Source: Globisporangium splendens (taxonomy: Eukaryota; Oomycota; Peronosporomycetes; Pythiales; Pythiaceae). From it: a DNA stretch of 64,000 nt. The stretch lies in the NCBI GenBank assembly GCA_006386115.1, contig VFIW01000087.1, forward strand, positions 124,001 through 188,000, read 5' to 3'. Shown here in pieces: positions 29,546 to 39,048 of the stretch. Numbering within the stretch: position 1 is the stretch's first letter; the number at the start of each line of letters is the position of its first letter. Made by a program: the position numbers and the translations under genes. The notes below the pieces were generated by a model, which saw only the letters and a list, made by a program, of their open reading frames with translations, did not search any database and had not been told where the DNA came from.

Positions 29546-32308
29546 TCACATGAGCACTTGTGCATGCGAACGCTCGTGTTTGATCTGCACGGCTTCGAAG
29601 GGGTCAATTGCAGCGATGTAGGCGCTCTCCACTGCACCAGACGCACTCACGCGCCTCCGTTTCCGTCGTGACGCCTCTCCCGAATCCGCTTGTGCAGCCG
29701 CTTGCAGCTGCGTCGCAATGTCTTCGTCAGCGTCTTCTGTCAGGTCAAACACGACACCGACAGCCGCCGCAGCTTCGACTCGCTGGTTGATCGCTTCTTC
29801 CAGTGACATGGCGCCTGCAATCTCAATCTCCTCGTCGTCTTCGGGTTTCTTATTGCCACTTGCATCTCCAGAGGATGTGTTTGATGCTGCAGCAGTAGCA
29901 CCACTGTTTGCTGATCGCACCTCCATACGCACAATCCGGCGAATGGGTTTATCGAAATCTGCACACACGTACGCATCCCCACCAGCTTGCTCGCCGTTGA
30001 AAAACGAATCGTCGGCCGCACGCGTCTTCTCGCTCGTCGCGTGGATCTCATCGTACAGCGTGGCTTCGAGCGTCTGCTCGGCGACAAAGCGCACGACAAA
30101 CACCTCGTTGTTCGTTTGCCCCATGCGCAGCACACGCCCAATCGCCTGCTGCTCCAGAGTGCTCGCCTGCGCGGCACTGTACCCAACGGGATCCAAGAAG
30201 ATCACGTGCGACGCGACTTGGAGGTTAATGCCCGATGCGCTCGTGAGCGAGTTCAGCAGCAGCACCTCGGTGTCCCCCGTCAAGAACGACAGCACGTGGG
30301 ACGACTTGACTTCGCTCGACTGGTGCTGCAGGAACTTGGCGCACGAGATATTGTTCTTCAGCAATGCCTCTTCCACCACTTTCAACGCAGCGGCCCACAT
30401 CGTAAACACCACGACTTTGATTCTTTTCAAGCGGCTCAGATACTCGACGAGGTGCGTGATTTTGGTGCCGTAAAAGGGAATTTCGGCTCCACTCTGTCGC
30501 TCTTCTTCGGCTTCTTTCATCGCGATACACTCTTTCAGGTTCTCCAGTTGCTCATTCACAAGCGCACGCGCACGCGGACACCGTTCGTTCAGCGTCGACT
30601 CCATAATCGATGCAAGCCGTGCGATCTGAGGCTGCGAGTCCCAGTACTTTCTCAGGTAGTCTTCGATCTCATCCTGGTGATACAGAATCAGTTCTGTTGG
30701 CTCAAAGAAAGTCTTGCTGCCTCTGTAATGGCTTCGCAGCATGCGGAACCCGTCCTTGGTCTCGCCGCTACGGTCAAAGAGCTCATCAAGCTTAGATGCC
30801 TCCATATCCTCGAAACACTGCGCCACGCTCGAGTAGACTTGGTTCTGGATCGCACGACAGATCGCAACGGTGTTGCGCGTCGCGGCCTCCATGACGTCGA
30901 CCTCTTTCTTTCGCATCGTGGCCACAGCGAGTTGCCGATGCAGATGGTACTTTTCGTTCTTGTACACTTCTGCGGGCGATTTCACCTTGACCGACGTTGG
31001 TATTGCCTGACCTTCTTTGCGGACGCGCTCGCGGTCCAAGATGCGATCCGAGATACCGACATGCACACAACTTTGCCGCGCAGTGTCGTACTTTTCCGTC
31101 CAGAGATGAGAAGATGGAGATGACGCTCCATTGGCAGTTGCCATAGCTCTCTCATCTTGCGCTGCGTTGCTTACTGGCTTCGCAGTCGACGCCGTGTCAT
31201 CACTCAAGTCAAAGGCAGCGTCCGCTTTGCTCGCTGCCAGCACTTGCTCGATTTTGTATAGCAGCAGCTCGCGAGGATGAAGTTTCACGGAAATGTAGGT
31301 CTCGTTCACCTTGATCTTGTTCGTGATGGCGTCTTGCTTGACTTGCGCGCAGTTCCGAAGGTAAAGCTTCCGCTTGATCTCGTCAAACGCTGGGTCGTGG
31401 GGCAACAGCCGCAGCCGCTTGAAGCCCAGGAGCTGGTTGTTGGCGTAGATCGACTCCGCTTTCTCTGGGAACGGCGTCGCTGTGATCAGCCACACGTTCT
31501 CACACTTGTGTGTGAGCTGAATGAAGCAATCCTGGGATTCTTTGCCTGGAAGCACGAGGTCCTGCACTTCTTCAAAGATGACGCGGCGCCACGGCTTCTC
31601 CGGGAGATGCAATTGCGTTACCCACACCAGACCAGAGTACGCTTTGCTCACAAATTTCGCAGCTTCCTGGTATTCCACCAGCGCGTCAATGTCCACGTGC
31701 ATGGGACGTCCTTGTGACCCAATCTCACGCGGATAGATATTGTGGTAATGGTAGTAGTACGCTCTCGACGCCACGGCTTCTTCGACGCCCACGAGCACGA
31801 GCGTGCGGTTCGAGATCTCGCTCCGATCCATGCTCAGGTACTTGCGCAGCCCGACGACGACCTGGATCTCACCTGGTTGCACGAACTTCTGCACTTCCAT
31901 CTCCCATTGTGCCAGCAGATGCGACGGCGCGATCAGCAAGTTACCCCCTTTCTCGACATTCACAGGCTCCGACACGATCAGTGCGAGTATCGTGGCCGTC
32001 TTGCCCATGCCGATGGCGTCGGCCAAACACCCGCCCTTCGAATAGTAGTCGAGCATCCCGAAGTTGAATCTCGCGACGGCGGCATGGCGCGACTCGATCT
32101 GCACCATGCGATACAGCGAGCGGCGCTGGTGCGCGTACAGCGGGACGTCGGCGCGGAACACGGACGGCGTCGGCTCCTCCGGCGATGTCAGCGGCAGGAA
32201 CGGCACCTTGAACTGCACATTCTCCTCGACGCTGCACTGCACGCTGTTGAGATACGACGTCATGCTCACCTGTCCTGTGCTCTTCCTGCGCGGTCCACGA
32301 GGAGCCAT
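29546..32308 (-). CDS. SNF2-family ATPase with unusual motif II
   Basis: Single exon, 920 residues, start MAPRGPRRKS at 32308. N-terminal helicase lobe: Q-like LYAHQRRSLYRM, motif I ADAIGMGKTATI, Ia LLIAPSHLLAQW, motif II IFEEVQD in place of the canonical (D)EAH/DEGH, motif III WLITATPF. A long insertion with HMG-like, Ser-rich segments separates lobes, as in RAD5/RAD16/SHPRH-type proteins, but no RING finger is seen. C-lobe: motif IV VVVFTMW, V LTSASGINLQVASHVIFLDP and VI QAIGRVLRMGQ with the arginine fingers. The tail is acidic and ends with a KRRRV nuclear-signal-like cluster. Probably a DNA translocase in the nucleus; the replaced motif II may weaken hydrolysis. Family exact branch unknown. 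Confidence 0.85.
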   Translation of the reverse strand: MAPRGPRRKSTGQVSMTSYLNSVQCSVEENVQFKVPFLPLTSPEEPTPSVFRADVPLYAHQRRSLYRMVQIESRHAAVARFNFGMLDYYSKGGCLADAIGMGKTATILALIVSEPVNVEKGGNLLIAPSHLLAQWEMEVQKFVQPGEIQVVVGLRKYLSMDRSEISNRTLVLVGVEEAVASRAYYYHYHNIYPREIGSQGRPMHVDIDALVEYQEAAKFVSKAYSGLVWVTQLHLPEKPWRRVIFEEVQDLVLPGKESQDCFIQLTHKCENVWLITATPFPEKAESIYANNQLLGFKRLRLLPHDPAFDEIKRKLYLRNCAQVKQDAITNKIKVNETYISVKLHPRELLLYKIEQVLAASKADAAFDLSDDTASTAKPVSNAAQDERAMATANGASSPSSHLWTEKYDTARQSCVHVGISDRILDRERVRKEGQAIPTSVKVKSPAEVYKNEKYHLHRQLAVATMRKKEVDVMEAATRNTVAICRAIQNQVYSSVAQCFEDMEASKLDELFDRSGETKDGFRMLRSHYRGSKTFFEPTELILYHQDEIEDYLRKYWDSQPQIARLASIMESTLNERCPRARALVNEQLENLKECIAMKEAEEERQSGAEIPFYGTKITHLVEYLSRLKRIKVVVFTMWAAALKVVEEALLKNNISCAKFLQHQSSEVKSSHVLSFLTGDTEVLLLNSLTSASGINLQVASHVIFLDPVGYSAAQASTLEQQAIGRVLRMGQTNNEVFVVRFVAEQTLEATLYDEIHATSEKTRAADDSFFNGEQAGGDAYVCADFDKPIRRIVRMEVRSANSGATAAASNTSSGDASGNKKPEDDEEIEIAGAMSLEEAINQRVEAAAAVGVVFDLTEDADEDIATQLQAAAQADSGEASRRKRRRVSASGAVESAYIAAIDPFEAVQIKHERSHAQVLM

Positions 32309-32387
32309 GGCTACTGGCAGTTACTAGCAAGGCGCTGCGTTCTGCGCTGCACTAGTGTATGAGTAGCAGACCCCTTGAGTGTCAGCA

Positions 32388-32452
32388 GCAGCGAGTGCAA
32401 GCAGCAAGCGCAAGCAGCGAGCGCAAGCAGCGAGCGCAAGCGGCAGGGCAAG
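32388..32452. repeat. 13-bp tandem repeat, five units
   Basis: Units GCAGCGAGCGCAA at 32388-32400, 32401-32413, 32414-32426 and 32427-32439, and a variant at 32440-32452. Sits upstream of the SNF2-like gene in the region shared with the DLST promoter. Confidence 0.8.
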
Positions 32453-32843
32453 AGGATTGAGCTCTTCGCCTGTCAATTGCGTCGACCTGTTCGTTTCGCG
32501 GCAGAATTGGACAATTGGCGCGCTTTTGTCGCGTTACAAACTATTTGTCTCATCTGCCACATGGTACCAACCATTTCTATCTGCTACACATGTTATCAAC
32601 GTGCTTTGGTCAGTGTTCCAATGTTACCAACCGACCACAAATCACATCCCTGTTGATTGTCAATCAACTCTGTCATTTGCTTTTGGAGTGAGAAAGAGGT
32701 TCAGCACTTGCACTTACGGTGCATGAGACAGCCCACATGTGGGTCGACATGTAGACCAACATGTGGAACGCGCCACTTCTTGTGGCTGTTCCCCTGTTTG
32801 ACTGACCTCCTCATTTAACGGATCAGCGAAGGAGAAGCAAATA
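32453..32843. other. intergenic between SNF2-like gene and DLST
   Basis: Together with the 13-bp array this forms a divergent promoter region. Around 32733-32772 there are several ACATGTGG/CATGTAG words, partly palindromic (CCACATGTGG). CCTCATTTAACGG at about 32808 is a weak initiator. Confidence 0.45.
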
Positions 32844-35173
32844 ATGAGCTTCCAGGTGCTCGGGAGAAGCGTGCGCGCGCGCGGACGCTACGTCGCGCGT
32901 CGCGTCGAAGCCGCCGCCGTCACGGTACGAGCGCCTTCCTCCATGTCCCTTCTATCTGCTGTTACAGGCGTGTGCGCTTACTGTGCGTATGTATTGGTGT
33001 TGGTAGACGGCGCAGAGCACTGCTCGCGGCCATGTGAGCGCATCGTCGACGCGTGCGTTCTCGGTGCTGCAGACGGCGGCGATGCCAGTGAGAAGGTACA
33101 AAGCGTTCTCTACTGATATGGTGCGTGCGTGGAGTGTGATAGTAATGTGAACGTGCTGTGATGTGAATGGTGTCGGATAAAGCAGCTTCCAGCCTCAGCG
33201 CATGGCGCGCTCGTTCTCGGCTGCTGCGGCGGAGCCGGTGCCAGTACCGTCCATGGGGGACTCGATCTCGGAGGGAACCGTGGTCGAATGGCTCAAAGGT
33301 ACTTAATGTTACACTTGTCGAATGTCCAGTGACGTTGTGCTCATACTGATATACTCTTATTTCTATGATGCACAGCCCCTGGTGATTACGTCGAGGTGGA
33401 CGAAGTCGTCGTCGTGCTGGAGACCGACAAGGTATACTTATTCTTGACTTGATCTACCAGTAACTCGGCCAGTGGTCATGGATTAAGGTGCCCTTCCATT
33501 ACAACAAACAGGTCAGCGTGGACGTGCGAGCCCCATTTGCCGGTGTGTTGGACGCGCAGCTCGCCAAGATCGACGAGAACGTGCTCGTCGGCGCACCGCT
33601 CTTCAGCGTGATCAAGCAAGCGGGTGGTGCTCCTGCTGCGGCGACCGCTACAGCGCCAGCGCCTGCTGCCCCTGCTACGGAGACCAAGGCTTCTGTTGCC
33701 GCTGCACCAGCTGCTGCTGAAGACCTGGAGACGGTCAACGTCCCATCGATGGGCGACTCGATTTCCGAAGGAACCGTCGTCACCATCTTCAAGAGTACGT
33801 CGCACTGGTTGCTATTATATGCTATTGTGTTGGACGTTGTGACACTAATTGCGTTGGGGTTGGTTTCTTTGCGATGCAGACGTTGGTGACTACGTGAACG
33901 CTGATGAACCCGTGCTGATTGTCGAGACAGACAAGGTGCACAACAACACGCCGCTGGCTGCTATGAATGGAATATGTGGACTAATGCTTTTGCTGTGCAT
34001 TCTTGCGAACAGGTCAGTGTCGACGTTAACGCGCCATTCGCTGGCAAGGTGACGAGCGTCTTGACCAAGTTGGACGAAGTGGTCCAAGTTGGTGCGCCGC
34101 TCTTCGTTCTCGACAAAGCCGCGGCTGCTCCAGCTGCTGCTGCTCCAACTCCTGCTGCTCCAACTCCTGCTGCCGCGGAAACCAAGCCAGTCGCTGCTGC
34201 CTCGACTCCAGCTCCAGCTGCTAAGGCTGCAGCCCCAGCTGCCGCCGCCTCCGCCCCAGTGTCCACTGGCCGCTACAGCCGCAACGAGACGCGCGTGCAG
34301 ATGAGCGCGCTCAAGGTGCGCGCGGCGCAGCGCCAGAAGGACACGCAGAACTCGGCAGCCATGCTCTCGACGTTCCAGGAGTGCGACCTGGGCAACCTCA
34401 TCGCGTTCCGCGACGAGCTCGGCGAGACGTTCGAGAAGACCCACGGCGTCAAGCTCGGCTTCATGTCGGCGTTCCTCAAGGCCAGCGCCTTGGCGCTGCA
34501 GAAGGTGCCGGCTGTCAACTCGTGTACGTAATTTTCTTGGTATATCTTTGAATGTGTGGCTGGGAATGGTTGTTGGGTGCTGACTGGTTATTCGCTGGAT
34601 ATTTTGTGGTTATTCTTTTTTGCAGTCATTGACATGGACGAAAAGGAGATCGTGTACAACGATTTCGTGGACATCAACGTCGCAGTCGCGTCGGAACGAG
34701 GGTACGCTTGTTGTTGCTGCAAGTGTAACTCTTATTTTACACATATGCTGATGTTGTCTTATGATGATGCTTTGATTTATTTGCACAGTGTGGTGGTGCC
34801 AGTGATCCGCAATGTCGAGAAGCTCGGTCTCGCTGATCTGGAGAAGTCGCTGGCGTCGCTCGGCCAACAAGCGCGCGACGGCACGTTGGCCGTCGAGGAC
34901 CTCGCGGGTGGCACGTTCACGATCTCGAACAGCGGCGTGCAGGGCTCGCTGCTGAGCACGTCGATGCTGACGTCGCCGCAGTCGGCTATCCTGGGCGTCC
35001 ACGGCGTGAAGCTGCGTCCGTCGCTGCACGAGGGCAAGATCGTGCCGCGCCCGATGATGTTTTTGTCGCTCACGTACGACCACCGCATCATCGATGGCCG
35101 AGAGGGCGTGACGTTCCTCAAGAGCATCGCCGAGTCCGTGAGCGACCCGCGTCGTCTGCTGTTGGATCTGTAG
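32844..35173 (+). CDS. DLST: dihydrolipoyl succinyltransferase (2-oxoglutarate dehydrogenase E2) with two lipoyl domains
   Basis: Eight exons: 32844-32924, 33199-33298, 33376-33431, 33512-33794, 33880-33935, 34013-34523, 34626-34701 and 34789-35173; 515 residues. Exon 1 gives a basic presequence ([20 protein letters not shown]), so mitochondrial. Two lipoyl domains: [18 protein letters not shown]...LETDK|VSVDV and [18 protein letters not shown]...VETDK|VSVDV, each with lipoyl Lys in ETDK. Both are cut by introns at the same two places and the 56-nt exons 3 and 5 are equivalent. Ala/Pro linkers follow, then the catalytic domain with [36 protein letters not shown] and [10 protein letters not shown] (active His). 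It transfers succinyl from lipoate to CoA in the TCA cycle. Most eukaryotic DLSTs have a single lipoyl domain; here a peripheral-subunit-binding segment is not clear. The TCG|T junction before FIDMDEKE is the least certain splice. Confidence 0.92.
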
Positions 35174-35900
35174 AGAGAGAGAGAGTTATGGCGATGATGA
35201 GGAAGACAAGCAAAATAAACAAGAAGAAATACAGAGGGATGGAACATCCAACTTCCAACCTCCGTTTGCTAGTGCCATTTGGCTTGTGTGTCAACAACCG
35301 CAGCACGCAAAAACTGCATGTTGTGTGGTTCAACAAATTCCATTGCACTTGCAGTGTTGATCTGGTGACTGCGCAATATGCCCGAAGTTGTGGTCAACGC
35401 AGCAGTGAGCGTGGAGTTACGTTGTGCAAAGATATGACTGCAACGTGCGCAAAACATGCAACAGCACTGCAAGATCAGACAAACAGACACGTGCATAGAG
35501 TTGTTGTTTGCAGCTTGCAGTTTTGTTGTTGCGCCAAGTTAGAGCCACTGCACTTGCAGAGAGCATCGTCCGATCGGAGGAGACCAGATTTTGTCACAAG
35601 TCCGTTTTTGCTTTTCGCAATTCGAAACCATCTCCTGTTCAATATAGTCACTTATTATAAAGAGGTATTGTGAGATCGTCCAACTCGTGCTCAAAAGATA
35701 TATTGCACAATAACAAACGTACTTTTATCAGCTATACCAAGGTTGATAGGTGCGGAACAGGACTGCAAACATTCTTGTTCCAAAGGAGGAGCAACCGTTT
35801 CTTCTTCTTTTGAGACCGTGACGCAGCTGATTAGCCGATCCATTTTGGAAACATTATTTATTCGCGCGCACAAGAGAAGCCTCAGAAGCAGCAGCAGGCG
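35174..35900. other. intergenic upstream of unknown gene at 35.9 kb
   Basis: Just over 700 bases with a GA run after the DLST stop and no supported gene. Short ORFs contain no known motif. A possible initiator TCCATTTTGG lies at about 35840. Confidence 0.5.
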
Positions 35901-36995
35901 ATGGCGGACGACGCGCCTCCAGCAGCAGCGCTACCTTCAGATGACAGCACTACGGCAGCAGGCGCGCTCCATGTGGACACCAGTGGCGACCAGGAGATGA
36001 CCGTCTCCCCCGAGCCAATGGCAGCCAATGGCCACGACAAGCACGACGAAACACAACGTGAAGACGCCGGTGACGAACTCCCGACTGTAGACGACTTGCT
36101 GCAGACGGTAGCACACTTGCAGGGTGTGGTGCGCGACATCGGCAGCGACGACGACGCGGCGCTCTTTGACGAGGACGAGTCGCCGTTCACGATCTACCGG
36201 AGTCCGAACCGCGGCCAGCGCTACTACATCGACCCGCGCGCGAACCTCAAGCACCACCAGTCCTCTCCAGATCTGTCCCACATCGCCACCAACCTGCCGC
36301 AGGGCATCTACGATCCGCGGAGGCGCGGCAACAGCGTCGTGTCGGCAATTTCGCCACAGAAAGACGTGAATGATCGTTATGCGTCGGGGCTTATCACGCC
36401 GCCGCCTAAGAGACGAGAAAACCCGACGTACGCGTTTGGGCGACAGTCGTCGGTGCCGCGTCCCACGACGCGCGTCGCAGCGCTGACCCGCGAGAATATC
36501 CAGTTGCTGCCGACGCCGCAGGACTTTGCGCGACACCGCAACACGCCCGGCTCGATCTCGGGCCACTCACAGGTATCGCGGACCTCAGCGCGCACGGACG
36601 GTGGCGCCGTGTTCTCGCGCCTGTACCAGGCAGACTACCACAAGAACCGCGACGAGAAGCTGCGCGCGATCCGCGACCGTCAGGAGCACCTCAACTTTAG
36701 CTTCGCACCGCGCACGAACGCGCTGCACCACCGCTCGTCGGTGTCATCCAAGGACGGCTCCGTGGGCTCGTCGTCCATCAGCTCGGCCAAGACGGACGTC
36801 GTGAACGTGTCGAGCCGCCTGTACGACCCCGAGTACGTGCGCAAGCGCAACGCGCGCCTCAACCGCCTGAGGGAGGAGCGCGAGATGCGCAACTGCACGT
36901 TCACGCCCGCGATCAACGCCACGAGCTCCACGGCGCCAGCAGCCAACGCCGTGCCCAACCGACGCAGCTCGTCTATCCATTTGAACTTGAAGTGA
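35901..36995 (+). CDS. conserved-looking protein with RLY...EH repeats, unknown function
   Basis: Single-exon ORF of 364 residues with strong codon bias (third positions mostly G/C), from ATG 35901 to TGA 36995. An acidic, Ala-rich N-terminus is followed by low-complexity Arg/Pro/Ser-rich sequence, then two copies of a basic motif: VFSRLYQADYHKNRDEKLR.IRDRQEHLNFSFAPRTN near residues 230-275 and VSSRLYDPEYVRKRNARLNRLREEREMRNCTFTPAIN near 300-340. Pattern RLY...Y..(K/R)R...L..(I/L)R...E......F.P..N recurs in several flagellar and microtubule-associated proteins, so a role in the axoneme of zoospores is possible, but I cannot name the family. No signal peptide or membrane segment. Confidence 0.75.
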   Translation: MADDAPPAAALPSDDSTTAAGALHVDTSGDQEMTVSPEPMAANGHDKHDETQREDAGDELPTVDDLLQTVAHLQGVVRDIGSDDDAALFDEDESPFTIYRSPNRGQRYYIDPRANLKHHQSSPDLSHIATNLPQGIYDPRRRGNSVVSAISPQKDVNDRYASGLITPPPKRRENPTYAFGRQSSVPRPTTRVAALTRENIQLLPTPQDFARHRNTPGSISGHSQVSRTSARTDGGAVFSRLYQADYHKNRDEKLRAIRDRQEHLNFSFAPRTNALHHRSSVSSKDGSVGSSSISSAKTDVVNVSSRLYDPEYVRKRNARLNRLREEREMRNCTFTPAINATSSTAPAANAVPNRRSSSIHLNLK

Positions 36996-37247
36996 GATCG
37001 TGTCCTCATTGCATCCTATGTTGTCCCCCTTGAACGGCGTGCATGCTTTTGTGGTATCCGCAGTCCAGAATTAGCTTGTCGGTCACTCCGAATTAGTTGC
37101 AAAAACAAACATGTAACCCTTTTTCTGACAAAAGATGATGAAATTGCCAGCATTTGATGATCAATCGGTTGTTCTACACGAGGTTTCGCTGACTGTCGTA
37201 TCCACAGCACAACAAGCAATTGCAAGTCGCACACCAATCAAGCAGCA

Positions 37248-38935
37248 ATGCCGCCGCGCAAGAAGCCATTCAGCGGCAAGGCCAAGAAGCAACAGGTATG
37301 CACGCTCTACACCAAATAGACATGCATCTCCTGCGTGAGCATACGCTGACACTATGTGTGCCTGCGCTTCTCTGTATGGACGAGCAGCTCAAGGAGAAGC
37401 GCGAGAAGCAGCGCGCACGCGACGCATGGGACGACGACTCTAAACCAACAGAACCCACAGATAACGACACCACAGCTGTTGACGCGTCTGCACCACTTGC
37501 AGCTGTACTGCCACCAGCGCCAACGGTAAGTTGCTACAAATTGCATGCTGCAAGTGTTGTTTGCTGCAACTATCGTAACCCCTTGTTTGGCTTGTGTAAC
37601 CAGGAGGGGCGACGTGACCTGCGCACGATCTTCCATCTTGAGTCCAAGGCCGTGATCGAAGCGCGCAAGAAGGACGCCACGCGCGCGCTGGTCTATGCTC
37701 CCGATCGCGGCAACTCGCAGTCCATTTACGCGTTCGGCGTGCAGAATGGTGCGCTGACGCAACCACCGCTGCTCACGAAGCCCAGTTGGCATCGCGACAT
37801 GACGCCCGAGGAGCTCCAGGAGGTCGACGAGCGCGCGTATGCTCAGTGGATCCAAAGCATCAACGAGGCCCAGCAGCAACTGCAGGAGTATGAGGGGAAG
37901 GTCCCCGTGCAGATCAACATGTTTGAGCGCAACATCGAGGTCTGGCGCCAGCTGTGGCGTGTGCTGGAGCGCGCGTCCGTGCTCGTGCACTTGGCGGACG
38001 CGCGCTGTCCACTGCTACACATCAGTGACCGTCTGATTGCCCATATTACGGAGAACTTCCCGTCCAAGCGCGTGGTGATCGTGCTCACGAAGGCGGATCT
38101 TGTGGCCGCCAGTCGTGTCCAAACCTGGGTAAAGTATCTGGAGAGCCGATACGCTCATGCAAAGATCAACGTGCTGGCGTATAGCCGCGAGGACATTGAG
38201 GGCAGCAACGCAGCTCTGATGCGCGCCATTGGCGGTGCAAGTGCGCAGATCGAGCCTGATGAACGGGAGCTCGCGCACCGCGAGGACGAGAAGGATGCGC
38301 TCGTCGTGGGTTTTGTAGGCGAGCCGAACGTCGGCAAGTCCTCGTTGCTCAACACCCTCTTTGGCCACAAACTCGTGAGTGTCTCGGCGACTCCAGGTCA
38401 CACAAAGCACCTGCAGACGCACTTCTTTGACCGCGTCGAGCTTCTCGGACCGGAAGAAAGTATGAAATTCAAGCGCGTGCTCATGTGCGACTGTCCCGGT
38501 GTCGTGTTCCCGCGGTTCAACGTACCAATTTCGCTGCAGATCCTGTTTGGGGGCTTCCCGATCGCGCAGGTCCGCGAACCGTTCAGCGCCATTCGCTTTA
38601 TTGCTGAGAACTGCCTGCCACCGCTGCACGAGATCTACAAACTAAGGCAAGTCGATGTCGATGACGAAGGTATGTGTGTATGTGCTTATGCGCGCATTGG
38701 CTGCTTCTAGGACTCACTCTCATTGCTTTGTGTGTCTGCAGACTGGTCGCCGTACCTGTTGTGCGAATCCTATGCGATGCAGCGCGGGTTCCACGTCAAA
38801 GGCGGCAAGTTCGACGTGCACAGAGCAGCGAACCTCATGCTGCGCGACACGCTGAACGGCAAGAAAGCCGTGCTATCGTTCCCACCGCCACTGGATAAAG
38901 ACACCAGCACCTCAGACGCGAACTCGACAGCATGA
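37248..38935 (+). CDS. GNL1: GNL1/HSR1-type circularly permuted GTPase
   Basis: Four exons: 37248-37295, 37388-37525, 37604-38669 and 38742-38935; 481 residues. The short first exon encodes MPPRKKPFSGKAKKQQ, which matches the human GNL1 N-terminus, and joins to LKEKREKQRAR. Motif order is permuted: G4 LTKADL before G1 GEPNVGKSS, then G2/G3 (TPGHTK, DCPGVVFPR). HxxxWRQLWRVLE and NIEVWRQLWRVLER are family signatures, as is the C-terminal AANLMLRDTLNGK block. YlqF/YawG GTPases act in ribosome assembly, and GNL1 is nucleolar/nuclear in animals. Interior introns and phases fit. A short TTTG-type linker differs from the long acidic insertion in the human protein. Confidence 0.93.
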
Positions 38936-39048
38936 GAATCTTACTAACCGCGTTTATATAATGAGCGAGTTGTGCGTGAGATGTATATGGTCGTGCATTG
39001 TTTGACTAGGTGACTTTGACAAAACGATAAACAAAAGTCAGAAGCAGC

